This document shows, one piece after another, positions 58,285 through 64,000 of a stretch of 64,000 nucleotides of DNA. How positions within the stretch are numbered: position 1 is the first letter of the stretch; every line of letters begins with the position of its first letter. Below the pieces are notes generated by a model, which worked only from the letters and a program-made list of their open reading frames with translations, was not told the origin of the DNA and searched no databases. Where the stretch lies: contig ONCC01000003.1 in the NCBI GenBank assembly GCA_900316235.1, positions 1 through 64,000 of the forward strand, written 5' to 3'. The translations under genes were made by a program, and so were the position numbers. This stretch comes from an uncultured Bacteroidales bacterium. Its GTDB lineage: Bacteria > Bacteroidota > Bacteroidia > Bacteroidales > P3.

Positions 58285-58728
58285 TTAGAGTTTGATTTTC
58301 TTGGAGAGCTCGTCGGCAGCCTTCTCAGCGGCTTTGTCAACAGCCTTGTTGACCTCGGCAGCGGCTTTGGCTTTGGCTTTGTCCATGGCGCACTGGCCAA
58401 CACCTTCCTTCACGGCGTTGACAAAAGCGTCGTTGTCCTGGTAGGCCTGGTAGGAGGTGGCGATGATCTGCTTCATGCAAGCAGCGATTTTGCTCTGGTC
58501 GGCGCTGGCGCAGTTGCAAATCTCCTCGGCAGCCTGCTGGGCGGCGGCGAGCATAGCATCGGATTCGGCAGCGACCTCAACGGGCTGGGCATTCTCCTCG
58601 GCGACCTCTTCGACGGCCTCGAGCTCGGTGCTGTCAACAGCTTCGTTGTTGTTGTTACCGCAAGAAACGGTCATGGCGGCGACAAAGAGGGCGACGCCAA
58701 CAAAAGATAAAACTTTCTTCATTTTCAT
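58285..58728 (-). CDS. Ala/Lys-rich lipoprotein with Cys-containing helical core
   Basis: 147 residues (ATG 58728; the Met at residue 3 also possible). Lipobox TVSC (Cys23) followed by an Asn run and an acidic stretch. The core (about 60-120) has four Cys: EEICNCASADQSKIAACMKQ and GQCAMDKAK, and the tail is Ala/Lys-rich helix ending LSKKIKL. I do not recognise the family. It has its own promoter box about 50 nt upstream and ends just before a terminator. N-terminal composition resembles the lipoprotein at 56564. Confidence 0.75.
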   Translation of the reverse strand: MKMKKVLSFVGVALFVAAMTVSCGNNNNEAVDSTELEAVEEVAEENAQPVEVAAESDAMLAAAQQAAEEICNCASADQSKIAACMKQIIATSYQAYQDNDAFVNAVKEGVGQCAMDKAKAKAAAEVNKAVDKAAEKAADELSKKIKL

Positions 58729-58773
58729 TGATTTTTAAATGGTTATACTTAATGTTGTTTTATATTACAAATG

Positions 58774-58781
58774 CAAAAATA
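58774..58781 (-). promoter_or_regulatory. -7 box of the lipoprotein gene
   Basis: Minus strand TATTTTTG; start predicted near 58767, giving a leader of about 40 nt. Confidence 0.55.
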
Positions 58782-58828
58782 CGTTTTTTCGGGTATACAT
58801 ATATAATATAAAATCTTAAATAATGCTA

Positions 58829-58862
58829 AAAGGGGACCTTTGAAAACTCAAAGGTCCCCTTT
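58829..58862 (-). terminator. Terminator after tRNA-Val
   Basis: Perfect 15-bp stem (58829-58843 with 58848-58862) and 4-nt loop, directly after the tRNA 3' end; the stem itself ends with TTT on the minus strand. Confidence 0.85.
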
Positions 58863-58863
58863 G

Positions 58864-58938
58864 TGGGAGTAACAGGGTTCGAACCAGTGACCTCCTGCTT
58901 GTAAGGCAGGCGCTCTGAACCAGCTGAGCTATACTCCC
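58864..58938 (-). tRNA. tRNA-Val (anticodon UAC)
   Basis: 75-nt cloverleaf on the minus strand. The acceptor stem GGGAGTA pairs with TACTCCC over 7 bp, the D arm includes AGCTCAGCTGGTT, the anticodon stem CCTGC/GCAGG encloses CTTACAA, and the T arm has GGTTCGAACC. Discriminator A; the CCA end is not encoded. A promoter lies just upstream and a strong hairpin terminator directly downstream, so it is transcribed alone. Confidence 0.96.
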
Positions 58939-58949
58939 GAAAAAGCGTG

Positions 58950-58980
58950 CAAAAGTACAAATAATTTTCGATATGGCAAA
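58950..58980 (-). promoter_or_regulatory. tRNA-Val promoter
   Basis: Minus strand: -33 TTTG (58977-58980), 19-nt spacer, -7 TACTTTTG (58950-58957). The start would be about 5 nt before the mature tRNA. Confidence 0.65.
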
Positions 58981-58985
58981 AATAT

Positions 58986-60797
58986 TTATGCAAACGACTG
59001 CATATCAACCAGTTTTTTATAAAGACCATCGGCCATCATAAGCTCCTCATGGGTACCTCGCTCGACAATTCTGCCCTGTTCGAGCACCACAATGAGGTCG
59101 GCATGGCGGATGGTGGAGAGACGGTGGGCAATGACAATGGAGGTACGCCCCTGCATGAGGGCATCGAGACCCTGCTGTACGGCACGCTCCGATTCGGCAT
59201 CGAGGGCCGAGGTAGCCTCGTCGAGAAGGAGTATCGGGGTGTCGCGGAGCACGGCGCGGGCGATGCTCAGGCGTTGGCGTTGGCCACCCGAGAGGTTGAG
59301 GCCACGGTCGCCAATGGGGGTATCGTAGCCTTGCGGCAGTTGGTCGATAAACTCGTCGGCATGGGCCACATGGGCTGCGGCGCGAATTTCTTCGGGGCTA
59401 TAGCCCTCGGCGCCAAAGGCGATATTGTTGGCCACGGTGTCGTTGAAAAGAATGCAGTTCTGCGACACCAGGCCGAACTGCGACCGCAACGAGTTGATGT
59501 TGAGGTCGCGGATGGGATACCCGTCGACAGAGATATAGCCCGACGTGCAGTCATAGAAACGCGGCAACAGGTCGACGAGGGTGGTCTTGCCAGCTCCTGA
59601 GGGCCCAACGATGGCGATGGTCTTGCCCTTGGGAACGACAAGGTTGATGTGGGAGAGGACAGGGGTGTCGGTGTAGCTGAAGCACACGTCGTGGAACTCT
59701 ATCTTGTCTTCAAACCCCTGCAGTACCATGGCATTGGGTTTCTCCAGAATCACCTCGTCGGCATCGAGAATCTCGAGGAAGCGTTCAGCCGAGGCGGTGC
59801 CTTTCTGAAGGGTGTTATAGGTACGCACGATGGCCTGGATAGGCGGGATGATGCGGGCGAAAATGATGACGAAGAAGATAAACACCGAGGGCTGGATGGA
59901 GCCGTCGATGACCTGCCAGCCACCGATGATCAGAATGAACACCAGCGCCAAGGTGCCCAGAATCTCGGAGAGAGGGCTGGAGAGCTCGCGGCTGCGGGCC
60001 ACCTTGACCATAGTGCGGCCATAACGGGCATTGGCTTTGGCAAAGACATCCTCGCGATTGTCCTCACGGCCGAATGCCTTGATGGCCTTGAGTGACGCCA
60101 GCGACTCCTCGAGGATAGCCGAGAGGCGTCCCAGTTCCTTCTGTCCCCGTTGCGAGTTGTTCTTCAGGCGTTTTCCTATACGCGCTATCATCCATACTCC
60201 CAAGGGAAGCACCAGCAGGAAGAGCACAAACAGACGCCATGAGACAAAGAGGAGGATGGTGGCAAAAACCACAATATTGAGGGGTTCTTTGACAAGTGAC
60301 TGCAACACTCCCACACACCATTCCATGTCGGCGATGTCGTTACTCATACGGCTCATGAGGTCACCACGGCGTTTGCTGTTGAAAAAGGCCACGGGAAGGA
60401 TGGTCACCTTATGGTAGATGTCGTTGCGGAGATACTCGATGAGGCCGTTGCGGATGAGGCCCAGGAATACCTGCGCCATGAAGCGGAAGAAATTGCTCAA
60501 CAAAGAGCAGCCCACATAGCCGGCGGCCACAATTATCAGACATCCCCAGATTCCATGGACGGCCTTGTACTGATAGAGATGCCAGAAGGCCCAGTCAACC
60601 ATCTGTTTTTGGTTGAAGGCGAACTCAGGCTCCGCCTCGGGGACGCCATTGAGGCCGAACATCAACTCCACGAAGGGGATGATGAGCACATAGGCTCCCA
60701 GGCTGCACAGGATATGCAGCAGGTTGAAGAGCACGTTGAGGGTGATCTGGGCAGGGAAATGGCGCAAATAGGCCAGTATGCGGTACATGGGTTTCAT
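58986..60797 (-). CDS. msbA: ABC exporter, MsbA type (fused membrane and ATPase domains)
   Basis: 603 residues. Six transmembrane helices in the first ~330 residues, then an ABC domain: Walker [21 protein letters not shown]-loop VSQNCILFNDTV, signature LNLSGGQRQRLSIARA, Walker B ILLLDEATSALD, H-loop IAHRLSTI. Resembles lipid A flippase MsbA of Bacteroidota; substrate inferred. Its ATG overlaps the stop of the upstream PorE-like gene by 4 nt, and it ends the minus-strand run sufC, sufD, PorE-like, msbA. Confidence 0.9.
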   Translation of the reverse strand: MKPMYRILAYLRHFPAQITLNVLFNLLHILCSLGAYVLIIPFVELMFGLNGVPEAEPEFAFNQKQMVDWAFWHLYQYKAVHGIWGCLIIVAAGYVGCSLLSNFFRFMAQVFLGLIRNGLIEYLRNDIYHKVTILPVAFFNSKRRGDLMSRMSNDIADMEWCVGVLQSLVKEPLNIVVFATILLFVSWRLFVLFLLVLPLGVWMIARIGKRLKNNSQRGQKELGRLSAILEESLASLKAIKAFGREDNREDVFAKANARYGRTMVKVARSRELSSPLSEILGTLALVFILIIGGWQVIDGSIQPSVFIFFVIIFARIIPPIQAIVRTYNTLQKGTASAERFLEILDADEVILEKPNAMVLQGFEDKIEFHDVCFSYTDTPVLSHINLVVPKGKTIAIVGPSGAGKTTLVDLLPRFYDCTSGYISVDGYPIRDLNINSLRSQFGLVSQNCILFNDTVANNIAFGAEGYSPEEIRAAAHVAHADEFIDQLPQGYDTPIGDRGLNLSGGQRQRLSIARAVLRDTPILLLDEATSALDAESERAVQQGLDALMQGRTSIVIAHRLSTIRHADLIVVLEQGRIVERGTHEELMMADGLYKKLVDMQSFA

Positions 60798-62560
60798 TGC
60801 AATCGTATTTGGTTTTGCACATACGCTGTGCCGCCACGGTAGGCGAGGCGCTCAGCCCGCAGCTTTTTGCGGGTGACGAAATAGTCGTATATAGCCTTGG
60901 CATCGGTGAGCTTGGGGCATTCGATGGCCACATGCACACGAGGATGAGCGATGAGCCAGTCGGCCCAGGCGTCGAGCACCTGCTCACAGTGGCTGTCGAG
61001 GCGGCTGCCGGACAACAGGGCGACCTGAAGCGGCGCCAAAGTATCGTTCAGCTGGATGTCACGGTGCTTGGCCGACGAGAAATCCTTGCCGACATAGCAA
61101 CCGATATGAGGCAGTTTCCCCTCTTCGGAGAATGTGAGAACCTTGGGGGTGCGCTCAGGGAGCATGAAGATGGCGTGTCGCACACTGTCGCCACACACCC
61201 TTACCATGCAACGGTGCATGGCCTCAGGGCGGGCAGCGGGGTAAAGGTCGAAGATGAGGATATCCTTGCTACGCGACGAAGCCACACGTCCGGGGAAATA
61301 GGCGCGGGTGCCGTCGGCAGTAACTCCAAAGGAGAGTTCATCACTCTCACTGTTGATGGGGAGACCGAGATTGGTAGGATGAGCCTCTCCGCCCTCGGCA
61401 AGGTCGATGAAATAGACATCATATCCGCCAAAGCCCTGCCATCCGTCGGAGACAAAATAGAGCGTGTGGCCGTCGGCATGGAGAAAAGGAGCCTTCTCGT
61501 TGCCTGGAGTATTAACACGGGAGCCGAGGTTCTCGGGACGGCTCCAGTCGCCATTCTTCAGGCGGTGGCAGCGCCAGAGGTCGGTACCCCCCTGCCCTCC
61601 CTTGCGGTTGGAGGCAAAGTAGAGCCACTGGCCGTCGGCCGACACCGAGGGCTGCGACTCCCAGGTTTTGTCGCCATTAATACCATTGCCCATCTTTTCC
61701 ACCGTCCACTTCCCGATTTCCTCTTCCCACTCAGCATGGTAGAGGTCGCAGTTGGCATAGACGCCAGCGTTGGTGATGCGCGAGAAAAAGAGCGTGTGTC
61801 CGTCGGCAGTGGCGGTGACACCACCCTCGGCGTCGCCCTGGTTAAACGGGGCAGGCATCTCGCGACCGGCACTGAAGGCGCTGTCCTTCCACTCACTATA
61901 AAAAAGTTTCCATACCTTCTTCTCGACATCAGAGGTGTAGAAGACGGTGCGGTCCTTACGGGCGGGCATCTCGCGGAGATAATAGCAGCGGTTCCCGTCA
62001 AGGGTGATGAACGGCAGGCTTTCGTTGTGTTTCGAGCTGACACCACTGAGCACCACAGGGTCGAAAGGCGCCATATTGAGGACTGCCTCGCCCAGGAAAC
62101 GCGACCAATGGAGGTAGGCCGAGGCCTCCTCATAGACGGCAGTCTGTGCTGCATCGTCGCAGTTGTTGGCCATGTGGAAATAGGTTTCGAACTCGGCGGT
62201 GGCCTCCTCATAGCGCTCGTCGGTATAATGAATCATCCCCATATAGTAGTGCGCCAAAGCATTGGGATACTGAGGACAGAGCTCGAGGCACTTGGTGAAA
62301 TATTTGCGGATGCCCGCGATGTTGAAGCCGTTCTTCACCGAGGCAATGCCGAGCCAGAACTGGGGTTCTGCAGCCTTGGGATTGCGCTGAGCCACTCGGC
62401 GCAGCTGCTGCGACGCCTCGCGGTAGTGGTGATGATCCATCTCTGTCAATGCCTGACGAAAGGTTCCCTCGTCAGCAGTTTTGATTTTCACACCGCAACT
62501 CTGCCCTGCCGCCAGTAGCGGCAGACACAACAGAAGCATCAAGTGTGTCAGTCGGCGCAT
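60794..62560 (-). CDS. PorE-like protein: TPR, PD40 beta-propeller and OmpA-like C-terminus
   Basis: 588 residues. Signal peptide (LLLCLPLLAAGQ; no proper lipobox), TPR-like helices (about 30-165; HYREASQQLRRVAQRNPKAAEPQFWLG), then WD40/PD40 propeller blades (about 175-440; PSVSADGQWLYFASNRKGGQGGTDLW, AYFPGRVASSRSKDILIFDL). The C-terminus (about 515-588) resembles part of an OmpA peptidoglycan-binding fold (CEQVLDAWADWLIAHPRVHVAIECPK...). The order of domains is that of PorE, a T9SS accessory protein that may anchor the ring to peptidoglycan; here the identification is by layout only. The gene sits between sufD and msbA. Confidence 0.75.
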   Translation of the reverse strand: MRRLTHLMLLLCLPLLAAGQSCGVKIKTADEGTFRQALTEMDHHHYREASQQLRRVAQRNPKAAEPQFWLGIASVKNGFNIAGIRKYFTKCLELCPQYPNALAHYYMGMIHYTDERYEEATAEFETYFHMANNCDDAAQTAVYEEASAYLHWSRFLGEAVLNMAPFDPVVLSGVSSKHNESLPFITLDGNRCYYLREMPARKDRTVFYTSDVEKKVWKLFYSEWKDSAFSAGREMPAPFNQGDAEGGVTATADGHTLFFSRITNAGVYANCDLYHAEWEEEIGKWTVEKMGNGINGDKTWESQPSVSADGQWLYFASNRKGGQGGTDLWRCHRLKNGDWSRPENLGSRVNTPGNEKAPFLHADGHTLYFVSDGWQGFGGYDVYFIDLAEGGEAHPTNLGLPINSESDELSFGVTADGTRAYFPGRVASSRSKDILIFDLYPAARPEAMHRCMVRVCGDSVRHAIFMLPERTPKVLTFSEEGKLPHIGCYVGKDFSSAKHRDIQLNDTLAPLQVALLSGSRLDSHCEQVLDAWADWLIAHPRVHVAIECPKLTDAKAIYDYFVTRKKLRAERLAYRGGTAYVQNQIRLQ

Positions 62561-63490
62561 CTATAATTTGCTTGGGTCAATCTCGAAATGAGCGTCGGGG
62601 CCGTTGCAGGGGTTGTTGCAGGCAATGGCGCAGTCGGCGCAGGAGGTGAGCTCTCCGTGGAGGCGCTTCTTCACCATGTCGCCCACGGCATTGCGCAGGC
62701 TCTCGATGGCAATGCCGCGAATCACCTCGTCGCAGAAGGCATAGCTCAACATCGTCATGGCCGTGCGCTCGCTGATACCGCGGGTCATCAGGTAGAACTT
62801 GGCCTGCTCGTCGAGCTGTCCGATGGTGCTACCATGCGAGCATTTCACATCGTCGTTGTAAATCTCCAGGAAAGGGCGGGTGTCGACATGGGCCTTGTCG
62901 GTGAGTAGGATATTACGGTTGGTCATGTAGGCCTCGGTCTTCACGGCGCCGTCCTGCACGAGGACATGTCCGTTGAAGCGGGCACGGGCCGCATCATCGA
63001 CGATACCCTTATACAGTTCGCGGCTGGTGCAATGGGGATTGGCATGCTCGACGAAGATATAGTTGTCGCACTCCTGTTCGCGGTCGATGAGGTAGAGACC
63101 GTTGGCCTCGAGCTCGCAGCCTTCGCCTTTCATGCGGACAACCACGTTGTTGCGCACATGGCCGCCGCCAAGGGTGACGGTACACATATTGAGGTGTGCG
63201 TCACGCTGCATCGTGATTTGAGCCTCGGTGAGGTGGCGCTGGGGAGTGTTGACACCCTGTAGACGGTAGAGCATCAGGCGGGCACCCTCCTCGACTTCAA
63301 TGGCGAGGTTCTCTACGTCGGACATCACGGCATAGCCAGAAGACTCACGCAGCATGAACATCGGGGCATCGTCAGGGTTGCAGAGCACCAGGCGCATCTC
63401 CTCGCCACGCTTCACGCGGAGAGACTCTGCCAGAGCCTCACAACGCCATTCGTCGCCCCATATCTTGGGTAGTTGGTCTTTCCTAATCAT
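62561..63490 (-). CDS. sufD: SufD-like Fe-S assembly scaffold protein (short, Cys-rich tail)
   Basis: 309 residues, shorter than usual SufD (about 430-450) because the N-terminal helical domain is reduced. The SufBD beta-helix core is clear ([44 protein letters not shown]) with the conserved His219 in [16 protein letters not shown] and the helical C-terminus ([20 protein letters not shown]). An added tail after residue 283 has C-x2-C-x3-C-x3-C (284, 287, 291, 295), not part of standard SufD. Forms the SufBC2D complex. Overlaps the sufC stop by 4 nt. Confidence 0.85.
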   Translation of the reverse strand: MIRKDQLPKIWGDEWRCEALAESLRVKRGEEMRLVLCNPDDAPMFMLRESSGYAVMSDVENLAIEVEEGARLMLYRLQGVNTPQRHLTEAQITMQRDAHLNMCTVTLGGGHVRNNVVVRMKGEGCELEANGLYLIDREQECDNYIFVEHANPHCTSRELYKGIVDDAARARFNGHVLVQDGAVKTEAYMTNRNILLTDKAHVDTRPFLEIYNDDVKCSHGSTIGQLDEQAKFYLMTRGISERTAMTMLSYAFCDEVIRGIAIESLRNAVGDMVKKRLHGELTSCADCAIACNNPCNGPDAHFEIDPSKL

Positions 63491-64000
63491 TTCTCCAGCT
63501 CCTCTTTAATCCAGTCATAGCCTTTCTCCTCGAGTTCGAGGGCCAGCTCCTTGGGGCCGGTCTTGACAATGCGACCTTCGTAGAGTACATGCACGAAGTC
63601 GGGCACTATGTAATCGAGCAAACGCTGATAGTGGGTGATAACCACGGTGGCGTTATCCTTGCTTCGCAGCTGGTTGACACCACCAGCCACGATGCGCAAG
63701 GCGTCGATATCGAGACCCGAGTCGGTCTCGTCGAGGATGCTCAACGTGGGGTTGAGCATGGCCATCTGGAAAATCTCGTTTTTCTTCTTCTCGCCTCCAC
63801 TGAATCCCTCGTTCACCGAACGGTTGGCCAAATTGGTGGTCATCTCCACCACCTTTTTCTTCTCTTCCATCAGTTTCAGGAACTCGCTGCCGCTCAAAGG
63901 ATCGAGACCGTGGTACTTTCGCTGCTCGTTGACGGCGGTGCGCATGAAATTGGTGATGCTCACGCCCGGAATTTCCACGGGGTACTGGAAACCCAGGAAG
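63487..64000 (-). CDS. sufC: SufC Fe-S assembly ATPase (partial, 5' end outside the window)
   Basis: The last ~171 codons are visible; the gene starts beyond the right edge. Present are the Q-loop region ([14 protein letters not shown]), signature [15 protein letters not shown], Walker [16 protein letters not shown] and H-loop [10 protein letters not shown], all typical for SufC. The N-terminal Walker A lies outside. SufC powers the SufBC2D scaffold. It is followed with 4-nt overlap by sufD; sufB is expected upstream. Confidence 0.95.
   Translation of the reverse strand, partial: FLGFQYPVEIPGVSITNFMRTAVNEQRKYHGLDPLSGSEFLKLMEEKKKVVEMTTNLANRSVNEGFSGGEKKKNEIFQMAMLNPTLSILDETDSGLDIDALRIVAGGVNQLRSKDNATVVITHYQRLLDYIVPDFVHVLYEGRIVKTGPKELALELEEKGYDWIKEELEK

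Noticed and set aside
60797-62518. 573-codon open frame on the plus strand opposite the PorE-like gene
   Set aside because: The minus-strand gene has a signal peptide, TPR and propeller motifs and tight operon spacing; the plus-strand frame has none and arises from GC-rich codon use.

Overview
The window looks like a chromosomal segment of an anaerobic Bacteroidota bacterium, most likely order Bacteroidales. Support comes from a complete type IX secretion (T9SS) core operon, three secreted proteins with T9SS type A sorting domains, Bacteroidota-style promoters (TTTG, 19-21 nt, TAnnTTTG), no Shine-Dalgarno signals, a DUF5103 plug protein, and parts of a bifurcating-hydrogenase gene set. Coding DNA is fairly GC-rich; spacers are AT-rich. 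No rRNA, phage, plasmid, IS transposase or CRISPR array was seen; there is one tRNA (Val, UAC).

Layout. 1-5812 (minus strand): hydrogenase-related genes (NuoF-like partial, HndB-like, a HydS-like protein, an RsbW-like ATPase, a DRTGG protein), split by a plus-strand SF1 helicase and a decayed gene. 6082-9604: ldcA, polysaccharide deacetylase, kdsC, rlpA-like (cell envelope). 9739-16693: porP/sprF, gldK, gldL, gldM, gldN and a gldN paralogue (the T9SS trans-envelope core and its motor). 16709-21841 (minus): miaB, PASTA protein, T9SS cargo, RluA-type synthase. 22190-36339: DUF5103 plug protein, then tilS and an 11.8-kb gene for a 3,940-residue secreted beta-helix protein. 36776-42288 (minus): hutI, lolD-like, rlmB, a BspA-type LRR cargo protein, ruvB. 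42374-50601: two-domain Usp, HI0933-type flavoprotein, ABC-F, TonB, AddA-like helicase-nuclease. 50905-57571 (plus): mutA, lptG, sufE, DUF59, a DppC-type permease and three lipoproteins. 57831-64000 (minus): two lipoproteins, tRNA-Val, msbA, a PorE-like protein, sufD and sufC (partial).

The most unusual signal is not a gene family but a class of short tandem arrays arranged head to head as inverted repeats. They occur as (i) 7-nt units filling both intercistronic spacers of the hydrogenase operon, one pair forming 32-bp terminal inverted repeats around a four-helix-bundle (S23/IVP, Avd-like) gene, so the whole reads as a compact 476-bp element; (ii) 11-nt units in at least six intergenic or gene-end sites; and (iii) 9-nt units inserted in frame in linkers of three housekeeping proteins (SF1 helicase, ABC-F, MutA). 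The period follows context: a multiple of three inside genes, 7 or 11 outside. I regard this as the best candidate for an undescribed system. Whether the S23-type protein acts on the other arrays is inference only.
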